The notes under the pieces: model-generated
What the model was told of the DNA's origin: nothing
What the model saw: the letters and a program-made list of their open reading frames with translations, nothing else
The model's database searches: none
NCBI GenBank assembly: GCA_052174475.1
Contig: JBQMRO010000084.1
Location: forward strand, 62,001-126,000
From: Arsenophonus sp052174475
GTDB lineage: Bacteria > Pseudomonadota > Gammaproteobacteria > Enterobacterales > Enterobacteriaceae
Direction of reading: 5' to 3'
DNA length: 64,000 nt
Program-made: the position numbers and the translations under genes
Shown: piece after piece, positions 51,873-62,823 of the stretch
Layout: each line of letters begins with the position of its first letter
How positions within the stretch are numbered: the stretch's first letter is position 1

Positions 51873-53202
51873 AAGTTATTAGCAAATCTAGTGCATGGCG
51901 TTAGAAACTACCTTTTATTCTAATGCTTTGTAAATTTGTTCTCCATCTTTAAATTAGACGTTCTTAACTATTAGAGTCAGCAGCTCAAATCATACTAGCC
52001 ACCGCTTCCAGTTTTTCTGAGAAGCCAAAGGGGAGAATGAGCTCAGCTTAAATGTTATTAAAAGGGTTGTTTTTGACCTGCAGTTCTTTTACGCATCGGC
52101 TTCATAACCTCACTGTTGCAAAAGTCGACTCAATCGGAGTTATCGTTTTATTGACACCTACCGCAATGATGAAAAGGTGTAGAATGCTAGCATCTCTTCT
52201 CATTTTTACAGCTTCTTCATTGCCGCAGGATACCTTGAAACCTTGCCAAGAAATATCAAAGGCTTTGTTAGCGGCATGTAACTCTCTTTTCTAACTAAAC
52301 CTCTTGCAGATTACCCTTAATTTTTCGCTGCTTTCCCTTGAGGAAAAAAGGTAGTATATCAACTGTTTTGTGTACCCAATAGCATTTGTGCTGCATATCC
52401 TGAAATATTTTTGCCATTGCATTCAAAACCAAGGGCACTACTGTCTCCAAATAATAATCCTAGAGATGCAACTAAATCGCGCTCTCGCGGTCAACTAGAA
52501 GTTCGCTCAGTTTTTAATAATTATCTTCGATCGCAACGAGGTTATTACGTCAATACGCAGTAATGCTAATAATAACTACTAGGTAAAGGTAATAATCAGC
52601 ATGCCTGACAGGACGGCATATACCTGCAGTCAAGAAATAAACATTAGCGGTATCGCTTAAAATCACGTAGGCACACCATTGTGCCTTATGCTCTTCAAAT
52701 CATCGCTGTTTTATTCTGCTGATTGGTGGCACTTGGCGGATAGACTCATCCATTTTTCATCGAGAATCCCGAAAAATTTTCTGAAAATCTTCAGTTGAGA
52801 TGTTTTATCGATAGGTCATGCTAGCATAACCTTTCTATGCTTTTGTACGATATAGTTGTCACTGCGATTCCCTGACTCAGTCGCTTTAATCTCAACATTA
52901 CTATACTAGTCTATACTGTATGGTTAGATGTAGTACCGTAACCGTTACGGTCTATGGCAAGGCAATATTCAGCATGTTATCGCAGCATTGTCTTAGAGCT
53001 CATACTCAAAGAGGATTCCTATCAATTCCTAGTAGCATTAAGAATAAGTTCATGCAATGGATCACAAGGTAATATCTAGTTTTACGGATATCTGTAGGGC
53101 AAATTCATGGCATATAACTTTTCTGTTATTGATATCATTTACAAAATCAATTAGAAAATGCATGCCATCGGCAAATCCTATACCTCAGAAATGAGGATAA
53201 GT
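51873..53202 (-). mobile_element. IS256-type element relic
   Basis: Full-length minus copy from aagttattagcaaatctagt to gaaatgaggataagttt. The usual blocks are present; all frames are closed. It truncates the unidentified open frame on its left; flanking 9-mers do not match. Confidence 0.75.
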
Positions 53203-53712
53203 TTTAAGTTAAGCGTAGTAATACTTATATGGGAACTTTTTATTCACAAGCAAAGAAATAGTAAGTGCCATCAATGGTTATGAAAAAGATAGAAAAATAG
53301 ATTATTGATCTGAAGCTCTGATGGCGAATTTAAGTTGCAACATAGTTATGATGTATAACAAAACTGGCTTAGATAGTATAAGCGATATCTGCACATGATT
53401 AGATTTTCAATAAAATTATCTTAGCATTTAACCTTGTTAAAATCTGTTGCTGATAAATATAAATTTTAAAAAAAGTGAATACTGAAAGGTTGCGTGATAG
53501 TTTGTAATGATAGTAATGACAGGTAACACCGTAATTTATTAAACCTGAATAATTTTATGAGCTATAGTTCACGGATGAAATAAGGTATAAGTCAGTAAAT
53601 CTAATCGAGGCTAACAGTAGGATTGCCTGCAATAAGACCGAATATAAAGCTTTCAACCTATCCGTTAAAATTATGGAAAATCTTGCAAACGGAATACGTT
53701 CATATATAAATC
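53203..53712. other. unassigned spacer before yhhN
   Basis: No gene recognised; rsmD, yhhL and yhhM of the E. coli order are not readable. The part 53430-53700 is weakly similar to 37520-37780. Confidence 0.35.
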
Positions 53713-54350
53713 ATGATAAGTTTGCCATTTATTGCTATGTTATTTTCTAGTGGTCCTATATTGATACTGCCTATCGTAATCCAGAATGGCAATGCGCTAG
53801 TTTTTTTAAGCAGTTATGCTATAACTTGTTATTATTTTAACCTAGAGTGCTGACATTACTGATGCTGGCGGATATCTGATCATGACGGGTCTATTTGGTT
53901 ATATTAATTAATGGTGTTTGGAAATTACTCTTCAATTAACGTTTATTACCCGATAATTTTACTGGCTTTTAGCTTCCTATTTTTCATTGGTTTTAGAATG
54001 TATATAAATTTTACTTTCTACTTTTCATTACTGATAATCTTATTGTAATTCTCAGTATTGTTACATTAATAATGATCTGGACCACCCATCTTTGATTTGA
54101 TTAGTACGTGTATCTGCTATTTTTTATTAAAAAAATCATTATACCATAGATAGCAGATGAGCAATATTTAATCTAGCAAGAGACATAATTTCCTATTATG
54201 AATAGCCTATTTTTACTTTTACTATCAATAGTTTTTTGTTTGTTGTTAACTTTTATTATTAATTTAAAGTTGCTAAAGTGACAATTACTGTTTGTATTTT
54301 ATTAGTCAATTTTTCATTATTTGCTCAGTTTATTTATAAGTTATGTTGAT
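53713..54350 (+). pseudogene. yhhN: yhhN membrane protein, decayed
   Basis: Family of polytopic inner-membrane proteins related to lysoplasmalogenases. Start region MISLPFIAMLFS then, in another frame, WSYIDTAYRNPEWQCASFFK match E. coli [20 protein letters not shown] and GPTWQRWVFK. A later FYWLLASYFSLVL fits the hydrophobic FFWPLPLVLLVL. The remainder has stops. Its position before zntA is the E. coli one. The end coordinate is estimated from family length. Confidence 0.7.
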
Positions 54351-54469
54351 AACTATTTTTAGCTAAATAGATTTTTTATCAAAATTCCCTCTTTATGTTT
54401 GATTTTAGAATTAACTCTAAAATATAAAGTAAAGCACAGAAAGAAATTTTAAGTAAGTGAATTAAAAAC

Positions 54470-56756
54470 GGAATGCAATGTGTGCATATGTGCACCCATT
54501 ATCAACAACATAAGCATACTGAACAATCTTTCTCTACAAATAATGTCGCTACAGAAATAAAAAGAGAGTTAGCGGTTACAAGATAGCAAAAAAAAACCGT
54601 ATTATTATCGGTAAAATAACGCTAATTAAGAGTATTATTATACAAAGGATAATGCTGATTTTCTGATAAGCAAAGTATGCGATGATATCGATAAATATAC
54701 TTGTGTAAGTAAATATTTACTTATATTTGAATAAATTAATGATTTGATTTTAAAAGAAAAGGTGCGATTCAATTGAATTAAAAGAAGTATGGCTGCGTTA
54801 GCCACGTACATAAAGTTGAAATAACTATTAGCAAGATTAATTATATCAAAAAATTAAAATGTTATTGATATAATTAAAAAGTTGATTGTTGATTCTGCTG
54901 TTCGTGATAATGCTATCAAAGCTGTGCGCAATAAATTTCCTATAAATTATATAATCTAAAAATAACTTAATTACCCGTAAATAAGAGCGAAATAACCAAT
55001 TTATTAAATATAAATGAATAATTATTATAACATTTTATATTAATCAGTTTCAAAATCTACTTTATTAATATAAAGTATAGGGTAAATTGCTTTTTAATAA
55101 AATTGTACAGCTCTATCTGATTACCATTAGAGAAATGTAGCTAATATGCTCAGGTATTTTTTCAATAGAAAATTAATGAGTTTTGCCGCAAAAGGCGTAT
55201 TATTCATTAATGCCAGAGAAGATGGCATTGGTAGGTTGTTTTTAGGAGAAAGATTTATAGCTATATGCCGCTGTATGTATATGCCAAGTCATTAATAATT
55301 TAATGACGCTTATTCATAAACAGCGGGCAAATTAAAAGTGATGTAGGACTATTGTCCTTATCTCAAAATTATTTACAATCAATCGATATAGTTAAATCAT
55401 TTCTAGTAGCATATTTCACCTAGCGATGCTGAATTACTGAATAAATTTGCTAGTTTTAATAATCGTACTAACCGGTGAATTAATCCCTATTGAAAGAAAA
55501 TAGATAAAAATATCAGTCAGCAAATTTTTTATCGATTGCCTATACAAATAAAAGTGATATTTGAATAAGGTTAAAATGCGCTATATCGATTATCATATTA
55601 ATTTAGGAAGCTAAACCATTAGCATGCGCACCTATTTGAATGTTTTATTATTTATTTTAACCAAAATAATGTGCTCTTTATTATATTAGCCAATACATTA
55701 ATTATTATTAAACCATTATTTTCCCCAATTTTGGACATATGAATCTATCGTAGCTAACCTTGTTCTGTTAATTGACTACTCTTGTATTTTAGTGATCGCT
55801 ATTTCAGTAGCAATAGCTTCTGCTCTGGCAGAAAAAATTTTCTCAAGGAGCTCCTATTAAAGGTAGCGTAACCTTGAAACAATTAAATTTAAATTATTCA
55901 AGAAACGATATTGCAATTTATCGTTTTAATTAAAAGTAAATTATGGCTTTTCTTTAAGAAAATTGATTTTGCTCAAAAGCAAGCATTAGAAATTAATATT
56001 TAACCAGTATAAACTTATAAAGTGTCAGCCGGTATTATGGTGGATGGTTATTTGATAGATAAATATATTTTGATTTTAACACTAAATAAACTCTATAAGG
56101 ATATATTAACCATACAATGGTAATAAATAGTAAAAATACTTAAAAATTAAGATACAACTATTGTTGTATTACTTGATAGTAAGTTACTTGCCATTCTTTT
56201 CTATACAAGATAATTATGCTTAGATGCTATTGATGCCGTAAATTAACTCAATACTCAGTATTGAGTTATCATTCTAATTAGTGATGAATCAGTGTCAGCT
56301 AAATCAATTTCGTAAAAAAATTGGTTTATATTATCGATAAAGTATTACATTAATATAATAGTCAATCCCATTGTAGCATTCAGTAAAACTGAATACAATC
56401 CAATGATTAGATGTGGCATTAATGATACTCCTGCAATGAAAGCTACAAATGTTAGCAAATTGCTATAGGAAATTAAACAAATGTTGTTCTTGAAACCGCT
56501 AATGTGGTATTCAATTATAATCAATTAACTTGATTAGTTTGACAACATTATCTTGTTACGAACAAGAAGAGCTAATATTCGTTAAAACATTACTTATCAC
56601 CTTATGATCAAAGGGTGATTCCTAGTGACCAGTTTATTAGGCGTAAATGGCTTATGGATAGCTATTTTAGCAGATTTCTATGTCACTGTATTAGTTACTG
56701 TAAATACACTCTGTTTATTGAAAGACTATCTAGCACAAAATAAACATTTTTATTAA
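54470..56756 (+). pseudogene. zntA: zntA Zn/Cd/Pb-exporting P-type ATPase, decayed
   Basis: ZntA pumps Zn2+, Cd2+ and Pb2+ out of the cytosol. Pieces in order: KLIVDSAVRD, NAIKAVRNKFPINY (metal-binding domain end), LMSFAAKGVLFINA, LFLGERF, LTGELIPIERK (E. coli LTGESIPVERA, the phosphatase loop), SILVIAISVAIASALA, QGAPIKGSVTLKQLN (RGALIKGGAALEQLG), GINDTPAMKA (the hinge GDGINDAPAMKA), ANIR, TSLLGVNGLWIAILADFYVT and LLK. The CPC metal site is not readable. Stops and frameshifts are abundant. Convergent with tusA, as in E. coli. Confidence 0.88.
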
Positions 56757-56833
56757 ATATTATTTATATTTTTTGATAAAAAGGCATAGTTCTATAATCT
56801 CTTTTTCCACAATACTATTGTCTTTAACACCGG

Positions 56834-57094
56834 TTAGTTTTTAGTGTTAATTATTTTTTTATGGATTAAATAACGGTAGGGACGTTTCTGAATCTCTTTA
56901 GCTAGTAATTTATGTTCCATAAAACGGCAAAAGGCAGGGATATCACGGATTGTAGCTGGATCATCCGCAATAATTAATAACGTTTCACCTTCAATCATCT
57001 GACGAACAATTTTTCTTATCATCATAATTGGTTCAGGACAACGTAATCCTTGAATATCAAGGATTTGATTAGGACTAGTAAAAATATTTGACAT
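56834..57094 (-). CDS. tusA: sulfur-carrier protein TusA
   Basis: First carrier of the Tus relay. It takes sulfur from IscS and passes it towards MnmA for 2-thiolation of wobble U34 in tRNAs. 86 residues (E. coli 81); the N-terminus and core align (MSNIFTSPNQILDIQGLRCP to [20 protein letters not shown]). The catalytic Cys is residue 19 in LRCPEPIMM. TLLIIADDPATIRDIPAFC and FMEHKLLAKE are conserved. No clear Shine-Dalgarno. Divergent from yhhQ, convergent with dead zntA, the E. coli layout. It looks functional; the other Tus proteins are not in the window. Confidence 0.96.
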   Translation of the reverse strand: MSNIFTSPNQILDIQGLRCPEPIMMIRKIVRQMIEGETLLIIADDPATIRDIPAFCRFMEHKLLAKEIQKRPYRYLIHKKIINTKN

Positions 57095-57293
57095 AGGTGT
57101 TTTGTTTTAAAGCCTACTCAATAATAGGTTAGAATTTATATTCCAAATCAAATAAAGTACGCCGATCATTTTTTAAAAAAATTAAAGAAAGAATCTTTTT
57201 TATTAATTTTGTTTTTATCTAAACTGTAAGAATGTATCGTGTAAATTTAATTATTATGAGTTTCCTCACTCTATTTAAGCAAATAGGTATAAT

Positions 57294-57926
57294 ATGTTTA
57301 AATTGATGCCACAACAGCGTATTAAAACACTCATTTGGCTTTCCTTTTTTCATATTTTGATTATTACTTCTAGTAATTATTTGCTACAATTGCCGATTAC
57401 CATTTTTGACTTTCATACTACATGGGGAGCATTTACTTTCCCTTTTATTTTTTTGACAACAGATCTAACTGTACGTATTTATGGTGCTTCTCTAGCTCGA
57501 TGGATTATTGCTACCACTATGTTGCCTGCTTTTTCTGTCTCTTACATTCTTTCAGAATTTTTTTACCAAGGAGAATGGCAAGGATTTTTTATCCGGATTG
57601 CGCTGGCAAGCTTTATAGCTTACAGCTTAGGTCAAATTATGGATATTTTCGTATTAAATAAATTACGTAATAATCGTCGTTGGTGAATTGCACCGATTAC
57701 TGCAATGTTTTTCGGTAATTTATTAGATACAGTTGCTTTCTTTTTCATTGCATTTTATCACAGCACTGATCTTTTTATGGCGGAAAATTGGGTAGAAATT
57801 GCTTTAGTCGATTATAGCATAAAATTATTTATTTGTTTGTTATTTTTTCTCCCTGCTTATGGATTGATATTGAAGTTAATTCTAAGTTATTTTTTTAATC
57901 CTAACGTGAAAAGAATTATTAGCTAG
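57294..57926 (+). pseudogene. yhhQ: YhhQ queuosine-precursor transporter with one in-frame UGA
   Basis: YhhQ is an inner-membrane transporter of queuosine precursors (preQ0/preQ1), with about six membrane helices. The frame is open over 210 codons except one TGA at 57684-57686. There RRW-stop-IAP aligns with E. coli RRWWLAP, so a Trp codon TGG has become TGA. Before it: IWLSFFHILIITSSNYLLQ, TTWGAFTFPFIFLTTDLTVR. After it: FGNLLDTVAFFFIAF, MAENWVEIALVDYSIKL, FFLPAYGL. An in-frame loss of about nine residues relative to E. coli is visible after EWQGF. Without read-through the product would be 130 residues. Either a very young pseudogene or a gene read through at UGA; I cannot decide. Confidence 0.9.
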
Positions 57927-58009
57927 TAAGAAGATAATACTTAAATTAAATTAAAACAAAACTAGCCATATGAAATATCTGTTTAACTGTTTAGTTATAA
58001 ATTATTATT

Positions 58010-58400
58010 AAATCCTCGTTGCACGCAGTCATATTTATGATAATATGGTTACTTAGGGATATAGTTGAAGTGGAATATCATGATAATTAGGTTTCAATTG
58101 CTAAGCAATTGAAACACCTAAAATTTGAGCTACTCTTTATGCTAGAAGAGCAGCTTTCGTCTACTTTAGTTAGATATTATTGAATCTCCAAACTTACTTT
58201 TACTAAATGGTAATGCGAGATCATATTGATGATCGGCTATGATATCTACCTCTACTTAAAGAGGTAGAGGTTCTATCTCCTGACTCATTTAGTTGATAGA
58301 CAAAATAAATTTTCTACAACAGTAGATCACAATCTACTGGACTCCCAGAGTAAATGCTAAGATTCGTTATAACACTGCTTCTATAACGAAATCTTCTGTT
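58010..58400 (+). mobile_element. IS481-type fragment, N-terminal end
   Basis: Same blocks as the start of the copies at 23345 and 26100 (cagtcatatttatgataatat, cacctaaaatttgagctact, gctagaagagcagctttcg). It contains two copy-specific inverted repeats: GTTTCAATTGCT / AGCAATTGAAAC (58091-58115) and CTACCTCT / AGAGGTAG (58246-58267). No open frame. Confidence 0.55.
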
Positions 58401-60084
58401 TTTAACCTTGATATTTAATGCGGTATTCCCACTTACCGATAAACACTGACCCCTGTAATCAGTAGGTTATTAATTATTTTAGTAATGTCAGGATGTTTTT
58501 GCCTCAGTTAATACCGCTTTTTTCACCTCTGCTTGTGGTTATCTCTTTAATGCACTGTTGCAGGTGCAATATTTAGCCCTTATTAGTAAGAGCTAGTTGT
58601 TTATTGTCATCCAAAAAGTGCTTCATACAAATAAATATCGTTCATGTGGTGTTCAATAATTTTTCTGCGATAACGAATATCGCAACTCATCAACACGTTA
58701 TGGCTATTGATCTATCAGTTCATTGGAATAAATAAATGTCGTTGAGAAATGAATTTCATAGCGTCTAATGGTACTATTCTGCCTTTTGCAGAAACAGCTC
58801 GCGCAGTTCAAGCTGCGTCAGCTATTCCATCTTAGTGCCATCGTTTCCCAGTTTTCAGCAATGAAAACTAGTCTGAGCCGTTAATGCTTGCTATTAGATC
58901 ATTTGAAGAGTTCATTATACGGATTAGCGTTGTTAGCACTCGAACTCCCCCATTCTTGATTTTATCAATCAGTATTTTTCAAAATAGTTAAACCTTGCGT
59001 CACCATGCTATGCTGGGTGACGATCAGTTTATAGTCCTCCTTTGCCGTAGTTAGTTCAACGGTAACTTAAATTACTTGCTAGTTTTTGTACAATTTTTCG
59101 ATTAGTGCTAATACACGTATAGCGGCAAAGTAGCTGGCAAGGGTACGATTCAGGCGTCCAATAATCCCTCACTCTTGCGAATTGTCGGGAATGCCTGATT
59201 GGATACTCAATATCTAGGTGGATTAAATACCAATAAATATCCACTCAAAAGTGTTGTTAGTTTTATTGCTGCTATTATCCGAATAGCAAAGAAATGGCTT
59301 ATCGTGTAATAATGTGTTAATGTATGGGCATCGGTAATGGCAATCACGATCTTAGAGAGCGATAAGTTCCAGCCGGTTGCATAGTGATATCTGCTGTGGA
59401 TAATAAAGGTCACTTCCAGCGAAAAGTTTTGATCGGTAGAGGATTAGTGACCTTCATCTTCATCTTATGATCGTTAACAATTCAGATATAATGCCATGGC
59501 AGACTTGGTTCTGGGGCAAAGAAATAACTTTTTGAGCTGCGATATTAGCTATCAGTCTTTTATCTACGTTGTTTTACGGTTTCTGGTGGCTCTCCATCGT
59601 TATATATTCAGTATCATAAAAAGGTTGCGCACCTAACATCAGCAAACTCATCTACAAGTGTTATTTCCATTTAACGCAAAAATCCTGTATGCCTCTTTCA
59701 TGCTGAATACCCGTATAGCTTGCGATATTGTGCTAGATAATCATCTAGTCAGGCGATTAACTCCAATTTAATGACTTCATACTTGCACGGATCCAGAACT
59801 ATCAAGAGCTCAGCGGTGTAGCGAATTTTATAATCGTCAGGCAGAAATAAGGATAATTTCATTAAGTTAATAATCCTTTGCTCTGCATAAAAGAAAACAG
59901 ATGAGATCTTGTGCGCAAATATAACACATCGGTTGATACCTATGTGTGAAGTTACTCTGTATCAGTAACATTTATATATTGGCAAATTGGTGATCTTCTT
60001 TATCGTTCAGATTGGCTCACTTATTTCCAATTAATATCGGATAACAATGGTAAAGAGGTTTAGATTGTCAAACTTTTTAGGATC
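58401..60084. other. GC-richer unidentified stretch, possibly a dead phage or element remnant
   Basis: About 1.7 kb with visibly more G and C than its surroundings and no match to any repeat in the window. On the minus strand around 59880-59650 a frame reads MKLSLFLPDDYKIRYTAELL, IVLDPCKYEVIKLELIA, LDDYLAQY and later VDEFADV. This faintly recalls P2-type tail completion proteins (YRYTLNLLV...W L), but the similarity is weak. Around 59410-59060 (minus) two overlapping frames of 62-68 codons exist without a known family. I do not name a gene here. Confidence 0.35.
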
Positions 60085-61487
60085 GAGTTATTAGTAAATT
60101 AGTGTATTACAGTAAGGCTACAATTCCATCCTGATATTTCGTAAATCTATTCTCCATCCTTAAATTGTATGCTGTTCATCATCAAGGTCAAACAGGTAAA
60201 CTCCATTTTTGCAGCTCTCAGCTTTTCTTAGCAGACAGGAAACAAGTTAAATAGCATTGAAAAGGTTGTTTTTCGAACCATACCGCTTCATACATCGGCT
60301 TCGTATTCTCACTGTTGCAAAAGCCGATTCAATCAGATTTTACGTTCTTATTATGCCTGATGCGCTGATGAGAAGTTGTAGAATCCCAGCCCTTTTCTAA
60401 ATCTTTCTTCAGTTTTTTCATCTCTGCAAAATATACTGAAAACCTTACCAATAAAACATCAAGGGCTTTATTAGTAATATTGTGACTCTCTGCTAGACAA
60501 TGGCCTTTCCTCATCACCTGTAGCTAATTTTAACTTTCGTTTTCATACCTTTGGAAAACGAAACCAAGACATTAGTTATTTTGTGTATCACACAGCATTG
60601 ATATTGCATAATATCCAGGAATATTTTTGCCATTGCATTCTAAAAACCAAGAGTACTATCTTTCTGTAGAAAACTTGAAAATACGGTTAAGTGGATCGCT
60701 GCCTGCGCGTTTACAAAGCATTATAAGTTAAATTCAATTCGATTCTGACTATAAATAATTATTTTCGACTACAACGAGCTTTTTACCATCCATGCAATTA
60801 CGCTGATAATAAGCAACTAGTGAAGGGCATCAGTGTCTTTGACAAAACGGCAATATGGCATAACATAGAAATAAACGTAGAGCATCGCGTAAATTACGAA
60901 AGTACTATATTGCCTATGCTCTTCAAACTATTCCTATTTCAGTCTGCTGAAAGAACTTGGCAAGAGGTACCCCATTCGTTTTTTATTGAAAAGTCACTCA
61001 TGACTTCGTGAAATCAGCGGTGGAAATATCTAACAGTTACCCAACCCATGGTAACAACTCTTCACCGATTTTGTACGCTTAAGATAAGGCGCTAGAAACG
61101 AGCTGTTAAGCATATTTCGTTGTCGCTGTAATACCTGACCTTAGCCACTTTAATTTCAATATACTAATACCTCAATCTGTGTCATTTACTGTAGCAAATA
61201 ACCTGGTTATTGGCGACAGCCTAGACGCTCGTAGATAAGGTAACATTTACATGTTGTCCAACATGGCTTCGAGCTCCATCTCAAGATCAGTACCTATCAA
61301 CTAACTCTTAACATTATAGATGAGTTCATACAAGAGATTAGAGATAATCTCGAGTTTCGTAGATATCTATAGTAATTTTTTTTAAATTCTATGATCTTAA
61401 TTTTATTAAAATTATTCATAAAATTAATCACAAGGGATGGTGCTGCTACCATCTTCAAAATCTATATTACAGAAATAAGAATGATCC
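60085..61487 (-). mobile_element. IS256-type element relic
   Basis: Full length, minus orientation, with a near-consensus left end gagttattagtaaattagtg. A piece at 60517-60329 reads HNITNKALDVLLVRF, YFAEMKKLKKDLEK, the transposase region before AFYDFPA. All other parts are closed by stops. Confidence 0.8.
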
Positions 61488-62823
61488 GTGCTATATCAGG
61501 GGGGAGATGAGATGCCGACTTATCTTAATATCTTCAGGAGCAACCTCAAATTATTTCAGTAATAATATGCTCGTATCTGTTGATAACAGCGATCAAGCAG
61601 ATTTTTAGTAAATCAGGTTCCAATCCTGCTTATATTGATAATTAATGAGTACAGTTCTTTACATGAACCACTAACATATTATAGTGGTGATGTCAATCAG
61701 GATTTAGAACTTTATTTCTAAGTATTATTTGTAATTCTTAAAGATTAAAAGAGTATATATAAGCAATAGTTATTTATATTGAATAAGCTATATGTTTCAA
61801 AAACATATAGCCAATAAAATTGGCTTTTTTTGAAGAGTATATGATTTACATATTTTAGTATTAAATAAATAATATAAAAAGAAAATAAACTGTGGATAGA
61901 AAAGAAATAGATGCTTCCTTGAAAAAAGCTAAAGAAATAGTCACTGAAAAACTAAAATACTAATAGTCTAGAGATCTATACAAAAATATCAATGGAATTG
62001 GAAATTAATCGTTCATTAATTAATAATTATCTTAAGAGTGGCTTAAGATAGAGTGTTGACATTTTTAAGAAATTGTATCAGCAAAAATATAGGTGTTGAA
62101 TAGCTGATAAGTAGTTTTACTAAATCAATAAATTAAAAAAATATTCAACAAATAACACTATTCACAAGAATCCCTTCTTGTACATAAAAAATTCTAACAA
62201 TCTTGTAGAGGTATTAGAACCAAGAGAACCTGCGCAACTAGCTAAATTTCTTAAGTAGTAATGGTGCTGTGCACTTAGTATAACTGATTTATCTAGAGAA
62301 AATCAATCCCTTCAAAACTTGAAAGGAATAGAAAACGAACAGGTTTACATATGGATTTTATATCAGAAGAATAATATATAGAGATTTTATTCAAAATTGA
62401 ATAAATACTACTGAAATCATTTCAGAAACATACTACTATAATCGTAATATTACGAGCTAGACCCTCAGAGCTAAAGCCAGAATCTGAATCAGTTTCGTTA
62501 AAGTAAAGTTACTTAAAGGGCATTAAACTCTAATTTGTATTACTATCAAGTATTTTTCTTTTAGATTAAGAATTGTTTGTTTTTTTAATCATTGATATCA
62601 AATTAGAAAATCGCTTATAACCTTAGAAAATATCATAAGTTCTCGTCAATTTCTAGATATTTCCATAAATATCAAGTAAATTACTTCTTATAAATACCGA
62701 GATAGTTTCGGCTAGATTTTCAGCATTTATTTGATTTGCTACATGCACATCTGCATCACATCGGAATGATTTTAAAATATGAATGGTTTCGTATTCGAAA
62801 TATACTAAGTATAAATTTTTATC
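61488..62823. other. unassigned 1.3-kb stretch with broken short frames and a strong terminator
   Basis: Contains the terminator pair at 61787-61831. After it, VDRKEIDASLKKAKEIVTEK (GTG start near 61892) and, in another frame, EIYTKISMELEINRSLINNY, which resembles a helix-turn-helix, followed by VEVLEPREPAQLAKFLK near 62200. These may be the remains of a plasmid-partition or phage-regulator type gene; I cannot identify it. Near 61620 there is a tRNA T-arm-like CAGGTTCCAATCCTG without the rest of a tRNA. Confidence 0.35.
61787..61831 (+). terminator. strong orphan terminator (two stems and seven T)
   Basis: GCTATATG...CATATAGC (61787-61811) is followed by GCCAAT, AAA, ATTGGC (61810-61824) and TTTTTTT. 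The second stem and T run make a textbook intrinsic terminator, but no gene ends before it on this strand. Confidence 0.65.

Noticed and set aside
37520..53700. Weak similarity between 37520-37780 and 53430-53700 as a further repeat family
   Set aside because: By eye the similarity is too low and gapped to be sure; an alignment with a significance test is needed.
61600..61650. tRNA T-arm-like CAGGTTCCAATCCTG
   Set aside because: No matching acceptor stem, D-arm or anticodon arm could be placed around it.
62716..62772. RLDFQHLFDLLHAHLHH, similar to the XerC end THLDFQHLASVYDAAH
   Set aside because: The preceding codons show no recombinase similarity in any frame, and a better xerC remnant sits at 1-335 in its proper context. 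Probably chance.
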